Shown in pieces: positions 45,134 to 59,302 of a stretch of DNA of 64,000 nt. Both the position numbers and the translations under genes were made by a program. The stretch comes from Synanceia verrucosa (taxonomy: Eukaryota > Chordata > Actinopteri > Perciformes > Synanceiidae): NCBI GenBank assembly GCA_029721515.1, contig CM056563.1, positions 6,329,454 to 6,393,453 on the forward strand, written 5' to 3'. The notes beneath the pieces are model-generated. The model saw only the letters and a list, made by a program, of their open reading frames with translations. It was not told where the DNA came from and did not search any database. Positions within the stretch are counted from its first letter, which is position 1. Each line of letters opens with the position of its first letter.

Positions 45134-48100
45134 GTAAGAATTTGCCTTTTAATGACCGCTATTGTATTGATTCCTATCTTTAAGGTGGATTTTTTCTGAA
45201 CCCTAGTGAGCGTTAATGTTGGGGGTCATGGACGCACCATTTGGCACCATAACGCACAGACGGCGGTTGCATCTTTGTGATTCTGTTTCTGTTTTAATTT
45301 GTTTCATTTTATTTTCTCAGTTTTTTGCAAGTGTGTCACGCTGGGCAAGGCCAAGCTGTGTGCAACAAGAGGGCAACTTCTCTATACAAACGTGCTTTAG
45401 TGAAGCAGCTGTGTCCAGCGCGTCTTATTAGCAGAAGCTCTTAATTTGGGCTCCATATGCCTGCACATTAAATTCCGAGCAAATGCAAATTTAGCTTTAA
45501 AAGCGATGATTATCAAGTTTAGACACTGAACCGCAGTGTCTCATAATCTTTTGTTCTCAAATCATTTCAGCAGGAACATGGTGTAGATGGGCGGTGCAGA
45601 GATTCTCCTCAGGATTTGGTGAAATCCTGCAGGTGCTGTTCATATTAGTGGAAGTAGGCAGGGTTTATGATGATTTGCAAACTCTTGAGATCCATTATTA
45701 ATAAATGTATTTCACAACAGTGCTGTAATTTAGCATGCATGTTTACCATTATAAGAAGAGCTAAATTAATTGGATAACAAAATACTAATTGCAGCAATCA
45801 TTCTTATTATAATAACAGGTTCTTTGTTTAACAGATTTTGTGTAGAAGTACAAAGTTGCCAAAAGAACATAGTAACCACATTTCTATCTGCCATTCCAGT
45901 TATCAATAATTGCACAATGAAACGTAAAATCATTTGCAACTAAACGCAGTAAAGATTTGATTTATCCATAATGGTACCATTACCCATGGTGCTCTAGCTC
46001 TAAAAGCGTTTTACCACTCTTACAGCAGGATGAGCTAACAATGGAATTGACAGCTCCCACACATAACCCCTGATTCAGTGATTATCTCATCATTCTTGGA
46101 GTGAATATATCAAACAAAACACCTCCACCACTCAGAGTGGTCAACCTGGTCAGTACCTGACATCTCATCGTGCTCCATGTCGTTGAAATATGCCACATTG
46201 GTTCCCGTGTGGAACGACGGCTCAAATGTGAGCTACTGTAATGAGTTTCTGTGCTTCAGAAAATCCTCGCTGTATGTTAAGTCATTGTGATGGATTTGGA
46301 ATAGTGCCGACTGAAAGAGCTGCTAGTGAATGATGCTTGCGTATAACATATGGATGGATGCTATGCATTTACTCAGAATTTATTTTTTGGTCAGCTGCCA
46401 GTAGAAGCATATACTATCTACCTCCATTTGCTCTCCATCCCTTATTTTTATTTCCATCCAGTAAGTGCGCGTTTGGCATTTCACAGCCTTGCATATAGAT
46501 TTAATGAATGTTACTGTAGGTGAAACTGTTTCCGCCAGGCAGTCCATCTCTGTCACCCAATACCCTCCCACCTTGTTACAACTGCATCTCCACACAAAGG
46601 CCATTATTTTACTCCCGGTGGCTTGGAGGAGGAACCTGTGCTTGTTATGGGAGCTGGGGAAGTCGACCCCTGCACTCCGGCACTGAGAGCGATGAGGAGC
46701 AGATTCTGTGTGGCAGCAAGGAGATGCCCCATCACTTCTGTTACTATCATGACCAATGTGCTCCTGTCCTGCTTTCATTCAAAATAGACAGAATTTTCTG
46801 TATTACCACATTCTTGGAAAAAGCACTCCTCCTACAAAAAATCCATGACTTGGCACATAAGACCAATAAATTGTGCATGGATGTTTATTAAATGATCAGA
46901 AGATGTCCTAGAAAAGTCAGAGAAATGGTCCATGGCCTCTAGCTGACTGGCAAGTTGATTTATAACATATCCAATATCATATATGAAAACAGAGCATAAT
47001 GCAGCTGTTTCTTCAAGCTAGAGAGCATTAATGAAAAAATGCTACACAAAAGGTTTCTTTGATAACTTATGAATAACAACAATTACAAAAGGTGTGTCTT
47101 GATTACTCAGGTATGATATTTAGAGCGTGTACTACACCTGGTTACCTGCTACGCATATAAAGTGAAAAAGCACCAGCATAAAAAGTACTCCGTTATTTTC
47201 ATGTTCCGTATTGAAAGTTTCACTGTAAATAAGTTTTATTAGAATAAATGTACTTATCAAATTTTTATAGTATTTATTTTTACTAATATAGTTGGTCAAA
47301 GTTGAGACATTTTATATACTGTTGTGATTAGGTTTTTTTTTTAAATTCATCACTGTTTGTTGGTAATATCTTAAACTGAAGCTGTAATATTCCTTCTGAG
47401 GTGTAACACGGTATGAAGTGAAGTACCTAAATGTGTAATAAATGCTTGTACTTAAACACTCAGAATTTCCAGCAATTTGATATCATCTCTGAATCTGATT
47501 CCATATTATCCACATGATGCAGAGCTCAATACAGAAATTAATGATGCTTTGGCTTTAATGACATACTATTGAATTCTAAATGACCTGGAATAAAAGAAAA
47601 TCCATATTGCCTGAGAATTTATTATTCAGTTCCTCTTTCAATTCATAGCTAAAATAATGGGCTACTCTTGGGGTTGCAATCAATAATGCTACATTAAATG
47701 AGAAAAATGTAGTAGATTTGCAGGCAACCTTTCAGAGATTTTACATTCAACTATGTACATATAAATGGCAATAAAATGGATTTTTAGTCATAGTTGATAG
47801 TTGTGAATCCTAACTCACCTCATTTACTCCACTAAAATTCCTTTAATATCCAAATATCAGCAGAAAATGATCATGTGTATCAAATTCTCTACCTCTATTA
47901 CTGTTATTTCCATGTTAATTAATTGCAATTAAATCAGGCATTTAGAATTATCATAATTGTGGAGTGAAATGTCTGCGGGATGTGTTTAAGTCAATTACAT
48001 GCTTTATAGGCAGCTATTTTGGATAAATGGAGTAATTCACTTCCTGTTTTTCCCCAATTCTTCCCTTCAGAATGTGTGATGTGGAGCCAGTACAGTGAGA

Positions 48101-49500
48101 GGTAATTTTTATGCTTTTAACCACTACATCAAAAACCATATTCACTATATGAGGAACAGGTGTTTGACAGTCAATATGTCTATTAACTGGTAAATGAAGA
48201 AATATATGTGAGTGACTGTGGTGAGAAATATGCAGAGATGATGGGAGAGCCTTCTCCGCTGCAGCTTTTCCTAACTGGCTTTATGCAACAGGAAATATCA
48301 AGGTATTATGTCTATATCTTGTTTAGCAGACGTGAGCGCACTGCCAGCCTTAATCCTCAGAGTGAAGCACACAGAGGGAGAACTGTGTCTTTATGGCTGC
48401 CAATAGTCTGGATTCCCTCTGCTCCACTCTGTGTACTCTGCTCTGCATTTTCTGGTTGCCAGTTCTGGTAAGAAACATTAAAGTAAGAGCACGTGGAAAG
48501 GTGCTTCGCTCTCTTTGTAATTACCAGCTGATTAAGATTGTTAGAGGTCATCAAATGCACCCAGGTTTAATCCATAGGAGTAAATTTGAAGTAGTAGTAA
48601 CTTTGGTTCAGCTGTACTGATGGGGCCATTTGAAAATATAGTATGGATGTAATTTTCAGATTTGGATGATGGATTTTTTTTCTGCAATGAAGAAATGGTA
48701 ATTTTCTGGGAAGACAGTTTCATCAAGAAAAATTAAGCCAAAATTTGTTCTGTAACATTGGTTCAAGAATAATTAATGAGGCACGAGATGTGCCCGAGTG
48801 TCTTTAGATAATTGTGAAGATTAATACTGTAATTAAATTGTCATTGAATGTAGAAATTATGAGCTTCACAATGTGAAATAATAAAGAGGTTGACCTTCAT
48901 GCATTTGTCTAATTTAGTCAGCTGATATGGTTGAATCTGTTATGTGGGAGGTGAATGAAGTCTTCAGTACCAGAGTACAGCTGAACTGTGTCCACAACGC
49001 CTGTTATTTTAGGGGAGACGCCGAATAATTGTGAAGGATGAGCAGGGGAGGGCTGTGGCATGCTCCCTGTGACTCATGATGACTCCTCTAGAAAACGAGC
49101 CTCGCAGTCGGTCCTGACCTCTTCACTAAACAGCCGTGTTTCCAGTTCTGTCAGTGCATGTGACATCACAGCAGTGTCTTAAATTTGCAGAAAAATATTT
49201 AAGAGAAATTTAAAATTTTGTCTAACAGAGGGAATCCTGACCACCAAGATTCAGGTCATGGGTTTACTGCTGCTGGAAGTGGTCTTCAATGGAAGAGCCC
49301 GGTCCAGTTTATTGAGCATAGTGCTGAAAATGACTGGCTGGATAAAAAGAAATTAGCAACAGCTGATTAATCAATTAAACTTATTTATCAAGCGAACCAA
49401 ACATTTCCAGTTCTTGCCAACTACTCAATTGTGCTGGTTTTATTCAGTTTTATAAATTTAATTATTCTAATTTGTGATCAGACAAAACAATCAATTTAAC
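45134..49500. other. Gene-poor AT-rich stretch
   Basis: No coding exon, transposon ends or RNA gene recognised. If the candidate exon at 44.4-45.1 kb is real this would be its first intron. Low-repeat parts such as 48,760-48,960 might be conserved non-coding sequence, which cannot be judged from one genome. Confidence 0.3.
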
Positions 49501-49539
49501 CCTTGTGCAGTCTCACTAGACTTGCAGTTCTTGAGAGTG

Positions 49540-50120
49540 GTCTTGGTCTCCACTTTTTTGTCTTGGTCTTGTCTCGGGTCTCTCGGTCTCCCAATGTCTC
49601 GGACTGGCCAAGTCGTCTCGAAGGGATTTGTAACCTTTAATATCCAGGCATGTAAAGTTTTTTTTTTTTTTTTATATCATTGATATTTTGTTTTATATTT
49701 ATTTGATATTTAAAGTGTTTTTGGTGCGCCTGCGTGTGTGTCTATGTATTTAATTACAGTATTGTGCTTATAATGGCCTTGTTTGAATAAATATATGGCA
49801 TCATTAGCCTTTGAATAATATTTGCATATCGTTGTGATTTATTCAGCATTAGGCCTATGTCATTTCAGTGATGCTGATATTATACAATGTAATTGACTAC
49901 TATAATGGGAAATAATGCAATTTCAAGTTGATAAATGTTGTACAAGTCATGCAAAATGGCAAAAAAAGTATTTTTTTGTCTCGGTCTTGGTCTTGAGCTG
50001 AACTAGTCTTGGTCTTGACTTGGTCTGTCTTGGTCTTGGTCTTGGTCTTGTCTTGGTCTTGGTCTTGATACTCTCTGGTCTTGGTAGTGCCTTGGTCTCG
50101 GTTTAGACGGTCTTGACTTC
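49540..50120. repeat. Two arrays of (GGTCTT)n-type minisatellite around a unique core
   Basis: The left array (about 49,540-49,615) and right array (about 49,977-50,120) repeat cttggtcttggtctcg-like units with drift. Between them lies about 360 bp of AT-rich sequence including a T-run. Both arrays run in the same direction. Confidence 0.75.
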
Positions 50121-51200
50121 ATGTTATAACTGAAAATAAATACTGCTTCAATCACTGCACATCATTATTTTTTATTACATCACAGAAACAGTTTTTTTAC
50201 TAAATTAAATTATAAATTATTATTATTATTTCTAATGGTCTAAAAATATTTAGTATATAGATATATAGTATATATAGTATATAGATAGTAGTCTTATAGG
50301 CTAACAACAAAATCAAACAATAAAATACAAAGAAAAGTAAGTCTACTCCGGTATGAAACAGAGGAAAGCGATGCATCCTCACTTGGAGAGGGTGTACGCT
50401 GCAGAGAAGTGTAAATGATAGAGACAGACGGAGAGAACCCCACTGAGTGTGGGTGAAATCAGATGTCACTGTACTCATGAGGAGATATGGGCAGTCTAGT
50501 AAATGAAAACAGTCATGAGGCTCCTTCCCATCGGGAATGTCACTATAACATACCAGGATCAGCTCAGACATACATATACTGTGTGCCTGGACACACATGC
50601 AACCAGATGCACTGAGCCCTGCATGTGCAGAGATGTTTACGCTCCAGTCAGTGTTGAACATGCATATTCAAACTAATAAGTCATACTCGTGAGTCTACAC
50701 ATGCTGACACATTTACATGAGCTCGGCTGTCGTGGGCTGGGCTGTGATTCGGGGTGACAGGTCTTATGCCACTTCCCTCGGGTCACAGGAGGGGCGGAGT
50801 CACAACGTGACAGCACTGAAAGCACAGGGATGCCTTTCATTCACTGACACAACCCTCCTCTGCTTCACTTCCTGGGTTCAGTAATGGCCAGCTTGAGCTG
50901 ATGTGATTCATGTCTGTTGTTTCACTATTATCTTGTGCTGTCAGAGCAGATTAAAGCAGGGGTTGGCAACATGGAGACACCAGTGAGTGTAAGATAGATG
51001 AAACAACTCAATATCATGTCAGATAGACCCACCAGTAAGTGACGTTGGGGGGCCTTTTCGCTCGGTGGGGGCCCTAGGCAACGTGCGTTGTGTGCGTTAG
51101 CCAAAATCTGTCTCTGAGTCCACCAGAGAATTATCACATTTTGCCTCATTAAGATGTGAATATTACAACCATGTATGAAGGTGCAGGGGACAACAACACA
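50121..51200. other. Intergenic, no supported gene
   Basis: A 153-codon minus-strand open frame (50,200-50,661) exists but ends in low-complexity ATA-rich sequence and has no domain. I treat it as chance. Confidence 0.35.
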
Positions 51201-51203
51201 CTT

Positions 51204-51718
51204 ATGGCGCTTTTCCACTACACAGTAACGGCACGGTACGGTACGGCCCAGTTTTGTTGCTTTTCCATTACAACTGATTACCTCCTCGGTGTGGGTGGGG
51301 TCGTCATACGGCAGCACAAAACTGCTGTAACTTCATTTGCATGCGACACAGACAACCGAGAAGAAGAAGAACACAAACAATGGAGGACAAGGAGGCGATC
51401 ATGTATTTGTTGCTCACTCTGTAACTTTTTGTCACGCACAAAGTGAAAGAAAAGAGACAGAGAGGACTCCAGGAAGTGCAAAAATAGTGAAGCAGTTGCC
51501 GGTTTTAAAAATGGCGGAGTCAAGTTGTTTTTGGCTTCTACAGTCCAATCGGACATCTTGCATCCAATGATGCTTCCAATGACGACACTTGGCCAATCAG
51601 TGGAAGGCAGTCAGCTGACGATGCGTTTTAGTATCGCTTCGGCTCACTTGGAACAAGGGCTGGGGAAGTACGAAAAAAGTACCTAGTACCAGGTACCGGG
51701 TACTAGTGGAAAAGCACC
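51204..51718. mobile_element. MITE-like DNA element with GGCGCTTTTCCACTA ends
   Basis: The left end is tggcgcttttccactacaca; the right end in reverse complement is tggtgcttttccactagtac. Inner sequences include cggcacggtacggtacggcc on the left and agtacctagtaccaggtacc on the right. This roughly 515-bp structure is familiar from many fish genomes. Short open frames inside have no transposase signature. Confidence 0.75.
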
Positions 51719-51724
51719 ACAACT

Positions 51725-51950
51725 GTGTAGAGCCGCCATTAGTTAAGTTTAGACAACAAAACCATGTAGTTTGGTTTAAAAAAATTAATCACGTAGTTCA
51801 GTTTTAAAAACTAAACCACTTAGTTATGTTTAGACAACAAAACCACTTAGGCATCAAAACCACTTAAGATTATGCAATGAAAACACTTAGGTTTCAGGAA
51901 CAAAACAACTTAGGTTGAGACAATAAATCGCTTAGGCTTAGGCACATTAC
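51725..51950. repeat. Minisatellite of aaccacttag-containing units
   Basis: About eight drifted units, each with a form of acaacaaaaccacttagg and ttaagtttag, starting right after the MITE end. Unit length is about 25-30 bases. Confidence 0.7.
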
Positions 51951-53470
51951 ATACGTAAGTCACGTCACAAACATAAAACATGTATAGCTCTATTTGGTTA
52001 TACAGCTGTTGAATATAATGATATGTATTTTTGTTTATTAGACCAGTTCTTGGTATTGGTCTATACAAGTTTAGAAATAGGAAAAACCATGTCAGGACAT
52101 TTCTAACTTTTACATTTAAAAGAATTACACATATATTCACATACAGTATTTTAGTAATACACTTAACATAGACGGAAATAAGAATAAGTCTGTTTTTCTC
52201 TCTTAATCATGATTGAAAATTTGGCACTACAAGTGACAACTATTTAATTATTTTGTTAACTGTTTTCTGTTGGTTGTTTTTTATTTGACCTTCCATCCAA
52301 AACACAGAGACTGATTGAAAATTGATTATTTCTCTATCAGCAAACCTTAGCTCAACTTAAAACTTTGTGCTATATTTCAACTTAGAACAGCAGCAGCAGC
52401 TGGAAAGAGGATCCAAATTTGCAGTCTTAATGGTAAATACAAGCAAGAAACGCATCAGTTGCACAGAACTCCACCAAATGTGTCAGAATTAACATCTCAT
52501 CCTACTTCAAGACAACAACAACATTGGTAAAACTTAAAACACTGCATTACAAGCCGAAGTATTCTTAGCACAATGTGCCTAAGGTATTGAAAACAATACT
52601 ACTTATTATGTGAGTGATACCTTGGTACATATTATATCATTAGCTCATTCATGCAGAGACATCAGGCAACATTAAAATGTTGCCGCTGGTCCAATGGGCG
52701 GTAATTTAAACTACTTTGTAATTGTTTGACACTTCTCTCTAACAGTGCATCATGTAAACTCTACAAAGCAATGGCTATCTGTAGCTGGCAAATAAATACA
52801 GGAGAGTAAAAAGTCAGATTTTTATATCCATCCCACCTATAAAGGCCTATAAATGTAGTTTCACTTTGTAAGCTTCATCTACCCCAGTAGACCACTTCAT
52901 GGTTGCACTTGTAAACTTGCCAGAGCTGTTGACCCGATCAAAACTTTATTAGCCAGATGTCATAAAAGGTTTGAATAGTGTTGAACAGACTTTTCAAGGC
53001 TGGTAAGAACACCATCCTCGTGGGAAGCACTTACTGCTTGTGTTATTAGGGATATCTGTACGGTGACACAATTAAAATTTGCTTCAAGCCCAAAATACTC
53101 TAACTGTCAAAGTTTTCACAAACCTGCAGGGTTCAGCCATGTGACTTTCTGCAATCCCCAAAAACACTATCAGCATAGGTGCAGTGAAGGAGGGCGCAGA
53201 GATGTCATTAAGCACACAGTCTCACCTTCATTATCTGAACAGCCACACCCAGGAGTGACCAGCAGAGGATCCATATGGGGATCTGTGCCACAGCGCTGCA
53301 CACGGTGGAAGGCATGCGCTGATCCATCCATGAGCGCTCACGCCTGATTGGCCCAGCTGGGGCAGCTATGGTCGGGCAGCGTCCTGCTCGCTCTCTGTCA
53401 CCGGCAGAAAAGCAGAGCAGCCAGGTTCAAGGACTGAGGCGGACATCCTGTCAGCGCCTTACTGCTACAC
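51951..53470. other. Intergenic, nothing recognised
   Basis: No gene. The end (53,260-53,460) is richer in GC and CpG, but no exon could be defined. Confidence 0.35.
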
Positions 53471-53474
53471 TCTG

Positions 53475-53503
53475 TCACACACACACACACACACACACAC
53501 ACA
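53475..53503. repeat. (CA)n microsatellite
   Basis: Uninterrupted CA run. Confidence 0.95.
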
Positions 53504-56500
53504 TTAGTGCACAAAACAGAAAGCTGCAAAGTAGACTCAGCGAGGAAGTCCAAAATGTAGTTTTAGAAAGAAGAAATGTTTGTAGTATATATGCAGTAAT
53601 GATTCACATCAACAATAACCAAATAACCAAATGCACATTACTCCCATTTCATCAGTGCTGTGTCAGCTGTTGCAGACCCTCCACCCCACCTCCAGCCTCT
53701 TAGACCTCCACTGGGTCACAGAGCTAATTATTTAGGTCATGATAAATGCATATGAGTGTGAATATTTTTTTTTCCTGAGAAATAGAGAGTTGTTTTAACA
53801 ATGTGAGCTTTTTTATAAAATGTTATTTCTACATTTGCTGATAGAAATATTGACTTTGGTCAGCACATAACCTCAACGGTCTCTCTCTTTAATGTGCTGC
53901 ATCTGGACACGGCTGGCTTACTTCAGAATGGCCATAAACAGAGTGATGGTTCCTTAAATAAGACAAAGAATAATTTCACTCAATTGAGCAAATAAAAAGA
54001 CTGACACTAATAAAAAGTGAGAACGAGACAGGCTAGCATTGGGTTATTTTTAGCTGCTGTTCCATATACAACATGTTCTTCCAGACACTAAGATGCTCCG
54101 GGGTCATGTTCAGTGTTTATACGGCCTCTTATGGAAGTCTCATACCTTAGATTTAACTGGAGCTTTACCAGCTTTCAAGAGAGGACACCTTAAGCTGTAG
54201 GCTAAGATAGTCTAGCAAGGTGGTCCCTAAGTTACAGATGATTTTCAGACATATTTCGAACAGTGTTTTTTAGTAGTTTTAAAACAGTCTGTTATTAAAT
54301 GACCAACCTTTTTTTAAGAAAGTGTGTTTTCCTTCAAATAAATAAACTGGTGACTTCTGAAGCACAGTTGGTGACAGAATATTAAAATGATTAATCAATT
54401 AGGTGATCAGTTATTAGAAACAAAATTAATTGGCAAAAAGTTTCAGCTCCACAAATGTGAGAATGTCTGTCTTTGACCCATGTGAACGTAAACTGAACAT
54501 TGTTTGGTTTTAGATGAAAAATCACAATCACAAATAGGATGTCTTCCTATTTAACTGTCACAAAACCGCAGTGTAAGTTATTAACAGTAAAATAAAACAG
54601 AGAGAAGCAACAAATCCTCTATTTATTTTTTTTTTGAGAAGGTGCAAGCAGCTGCAATGTGAGCAAAAAGCAGAGACATAAAGAAGCCCACTGAACGTGA
54701 CGAGTGGAGTCTAGGAAGTGAAGTATTCAGCAGATTATTCAGTAATAACAGTAATTATTAGTTTCAGTTCTAAATCCTACTGAGATTTTCACTGTGTTGT
54801 AGATACTGAATGCCAATACAGAAGATGCTGACTGAGGAAAGTCCTCTACTGTACACACCACCTGCCAGCCTCCACTCGTCTCCATTTCTTTTGACTCTTT
54901 CTGCTTTCCTCTTCTTCTGTTACGTCACCAACACGTGTCTCCCAGGACTGTCCTGTCCTCTGTCCCTTCTCCTAGAGCCATATTTAAACAAAGAAATGTT
55001 CATACATGAGTGGGTTTCCATGGCCACAAGGCCTTGGGATCATCAGAGCCATGGCCCACCATGGTGTGTGATGGGTAGGAAAAAGCCCAAAGGCGCCCAC
55101 AGATGCTCTCGTGCTACTAGTGTAGCCTTGGCGATAGCCTCACAGGCTAACACTTCTAGACCCTGCGTCTAAAACAAAAAAAAGGGGAAAGATTCACTTG
55201 ACAGAAATGCTTAAGGCCTGACTTTAAATAACTCTCTGCTGTTTCTATTTTTTTCTGTTTGTTATTGGTTTGGGCCTTGCTCCACTGCTCTAAACCATTA
55301 TAAATGCTGTTTTTAAGGAGATGAGGGACCCGAGTCCCTCTCTCTCTGAAGCCTTAAGACAGATGGTTTACATAAATAAGGTGTTTGTTCTGGGAATGAT
55401 AATATGGTAGTGATTGTATATGTGCAGGCTGCAGGGGGAAGCTGGCACAGTGTGTTTGTCTCTGGATATCATCACTGCTCTCTCTGGTTTGGCATGGCAT
55501 CACAGGAGCAGTCATGACCCCCCTCAGCTTCAGCCCACCTTAGGTTGGCCAGCCTGCCCCTGATGATTTATTCTTATCCACTAAACATTTGTCTTGTAAT
55601 CCTTAAGGCTGTGGCAACAGTGATTTAAAACGACAGCAAATGCGCCCTGAGCACAGTTCAGTTCAGTCAATTTTTTGTTGTTTTAATAAAGATAAAGTTG
55701 GTAAAAAAAAAAAATTCAACCTCGACTTGATATCATGCTGCAAACAGTGACAAGTAGCAGCAAAACAGTAAAGCAAAGCTGGTTACCTGGTTGTGGAGTT
55801 GTGCTGCTGCACCATCATGATCATCATGATCTGTTGACCTGTGAAGAAAAACATGAAATGGTTGTTGTCTCATTCTTTTCAGATGGATTCAGAAATCCAT
55901 GCTAATCACTCCTGCTTCACAGTTAAAGCCACCTTGTAGTGATGGAAAGTTTCACACTTTTTAGAGAAAAGAGCCAAACTTCTCATCACCACCACCTTCT
56001 GTTTAATTCATTTAGCTACTTTTCACTTCTTTGTAGATTTCTTTATAAATCTGTGTATGTAAGAAACAAAACAAAGCGAACAAAGACATATACAGTGTAT
56101 AACCCCTCCGTCTCATTTGGAGTGAAGTGATTGCACCTGATGGAGGCAGACAGGAGTGCTGTCCTCCCTGCCTCAGGTGTGATCATGTGACTTCTTGATA
56201 GGGACTTCTGAATGTAAATATACTGAATAACTATACATTAAAAAGTGTACATATAAAAACAAAATAGTAGAGCTTGCATTCGTGACAATATTTTACACAG
56301 AATAGGCTGAAAAGATAGCAGGTAAATGCTTTACAAAACAAGTCGGACGAGTCTGGAAATAGTTTTTCCATCTTACATTATATACTCATGTTTATTTCAT
56401 CTCTTTTAATAACAGATGCCATACATGGCCCTAAACAAAAAGGCTGCCTGTATATTGATGTAGTCAAACACAAGCACAGCGCTCATGGATGGTCTTTAAT

Positions 56501-59097
56501 GGGATGTAGGAGGAGATTTCATTAGGGTGTTGTATACACAGGGCGCCTGCTCGGCTGCGAGGTGTCCTGAAGGATTTGCTTCAGGCAACAATCAATTTAT
56601 GGAGTCCGTGCTCCCGGTTTAAAGAAAGTGTTGTTCATTTCTATGGAGAATTCTCAATCAGACACATTTTTCCAGCCCATGCTGTGGTTGTATTCCAATG
56701 TGTTCTGATTTCATAAACATCACATGACTATACGTCTAAACTTGGTGCTGCTGTGAAGCTCCTGTGCCAGTTTAAATCTGGTCCTCTTTTATTTTCTTGT
56801 TGTTGCATTGCTGGACATCATCCAAGCTGCACTGATGACAGCATCAGTCTGACGTCTTTCATTTCTGGGCTTTTAGCTCCAATATCAGCCTGAGCAAAAT
56901 CCAATTTTTGCACAACCAGACCTGTCAGCTGACATGGCAAGCGCGATTGGATGATTAAAGTTACATTGGAACAAGTGTAACCGTAGGTGGGAACATATTG
57001 CTGCAAAAGGGCTCTTTTTGTTCTCCAGTCAGTCAATATGTTTCCTTCTCAGCTCCTCCAGCCTTCTCGTGCCTTTTCAGTCTTTTCTTTCCTCCCCTTC
57101 TCTGCAGGCTTTAAGTGTTTGGTAGGAAATGTGATCGCTCAGTTCCGTTTACATTCACTCACCATCTGCTGAATTTGGCTGCAACTGTGAATCAATTCTT
57201 GATGTTGGCAGCTTTGCATTCACTTGCCTCCATTTCATCTTTTTGTGGTCTCTGGTACATTTTAATCTCTGAACACTAAACAAAAGGCTCAATAATACAC
57301 AGCTCTCTGAGAGGACACCTCAATGAGCCTGGGTGTGTTTCTGAGTAAGATTTCAAAAAAACACATAGAAAACAATGCCAGCAAACCATGATATGTTACT
57401 TGGATAATTTTGGGGTTTCATATTGAATGTTTATGGTTGCAGCTCATAAATTAGGTATGGAATTGCCTGCCCTTGAGCAGTTACTGTATGAATAGCAACA
57501 ATGTGCTTTTTATGTATGCCAAAGTAATCGGGTATATAGAATATCAGGAAAACGTCATCTTCAGCCAAATCATCTTTCTGCTCAGGGGAGCACGAAGTTT
57601 GTCCTCACAAGGCTTCTGTCTTATGAAATGGAGAAAATTTGTACCTTTTTTCATTAGTTTATTTTTAGTGAATCAGCAACAACTTAACTCATGTTCTTAT
57701 AACTGGAGGATAAGGTAAAAACAAGAGCACCTTTGTGAGGCTTTACTAGAGCTAAATGCTAATGCTGCCTGCTCACAATAACCTGCTGGATGTTGTTGAT
57801 GGACTGATGGGAAAGTCATTAGTTTTGACAAACTGCAATTCTGACCTGAGGATGTTTCTAGATGGTATCAGAAGTTATTACAGTGTACAGTGGGACTGTC
57901 TGCAAATTTCATGACAATCCGTTTTTTCTCAGTAGCACAGCTAAAATCAGGGCCACTGTCTGCCATGCACTGTTATCTATTTACCTCTTTACTTTCACCC
58001 ATTACTACTCTGTCATTTCTTCTGACATGTATGATGCCATGTGGCGGCTCTCTTTGAATCCCTTCAATGAATTCCCACTGAACTCTGCATCAACTCTGTC
58101 TCTGAGTATTGGAGTTTGACAAACCTTGGCCCTCCCTGCAGCCGGGGTCCTCAGTCAGCCTGCTTTGCTCCTTAAGGCGAGCACAGTGAGTCATAGTGTC
58201 CATGGTGCAGTCAGATGAAAGTGAATGATGGCTGATGGATGTGATGCACTGACACTGAACTATTACCCAGAAGTATAATAGCTTGGGAGATCCTTGTCCC
58301 CTGTCATTCTTGGCCCGATATAAACATGAGTGATGTCCTGTGGATTTGTCAAAAGAAACAGGGTCAGGGTCTGCCAACAACACATTTGGATTTCTTTTTT
58401 TTTATTGTTTGTCCCACTACCAGAAGGATCTGCTAAAACATCCTTGAGTGAGATGCTTAACCCCGACCAGCCGAGGGTGAATTATCCCCTTAAAGAGACG
58501 AGCAGCTGGTATAAAAACAGAGGATGTTGTACAGAGTTTGTGCACTGTATACATTTACAAGAAGCAACAAATGTCTCAGAGCTACAAAAGTAAATTCCTT
58601 CCAGGTTTGACTTGGGTACATGTACTGAACATTCCTCAGGATATGATGAGTGCTTGGATGTTCCTGTTGCTCTGTGTGAAAACATTTTACTACTCTCACT
58701 TTTTGGCCATCTGCACAGGCTCAAACTCAAGATAGTATGATCAGTATATCTCCCATAAAAAAAAAAAACTTATAACACTGTGGAGCCATAATCATTTAAA
58801 TGTTTTATATTGTCACTAAAATCTGTGCTTTCTCCCTAAAGTTATTCATAAGATGTGTACAGTGCAGGAAAAAAGGGATACGATTTAGGAAAACATAGAC
58901 ATACCTTCTTCCACACTTTGAAAGTTTTTAAGACTAACGTTTGAAATGAATATATGTATTTTATGACTCTTTTTCTGTACCTGATAAAGTCAGTTGGCAT
59001 TTAAAACAGTCTGTCAAGAGATGTAGATTAAAAGTTTTGGATAGGATAATTTATCTCCCATGTATTAATGCAAACATGAACGAGAAATGAGAATATC

Positions 59098-59098
<1 letters not shown>
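53504..59098. other. Gene-poor stretch
   Basis: AT-rich intergenic or intronic sequence. The longest open frame (54,810-55,172 plus, 120 codons) has no domain, though its last part (MGRKKPKGAHRCS) is basic. No transposon ends recognised. Confidence 0.3.

Positions 59099-59099
<1 letters not shown>

Positions 59100-59134
<35 letters not shown>
59100..59134. repeat. (GA)n microsatellite
   Basis: Uninterrupted GA run. Confidence 0.95.
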
Positions 59135-59137
<3 letters not shown>

Positions 59138-59252
59138 AATTAATCTGTAGACTGGTTAGCACTGCTGTGGACAAGAATATCAGTGTTGAAGTGAGACTCG
59201 GTTGCAAATAACAAAGGGTTCATGTTAACAGCTTAACCAGAATGAAACCTTA

Positions 59253-59302
59253 ATTAGAATATGGAGTTGCTCTGTGATAGGTGAGCAACTCCATATTCTA
59301 AT
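59253..59302. repeat. Perfect 20-bp hairpin
   Basis: Arms 59,253-59,272 (attagaatatggagttgctc) and 59,283-59,302 are exact reverse complements with a 10-base loop. Confidence 0.9.

Noticed and set aside
46138..46220. Possible minus-strand exon reading LTFEPSFHTGTNVAYFND
   Set aside because: Short, an in-frame stop immediately before it, a weak acceptor, and no second exon found nearby.
50200..50661. 153-codon minus-strand open frame
   Set aside because: No domain, ends in low-complexity ATA-rich sequence, no splice or promoter context.
54810..55172. 120-codon plus-strand open frame
   Set aside because: No recognisable domain or neighbouring exon; the composition changes midway, which suits chance.
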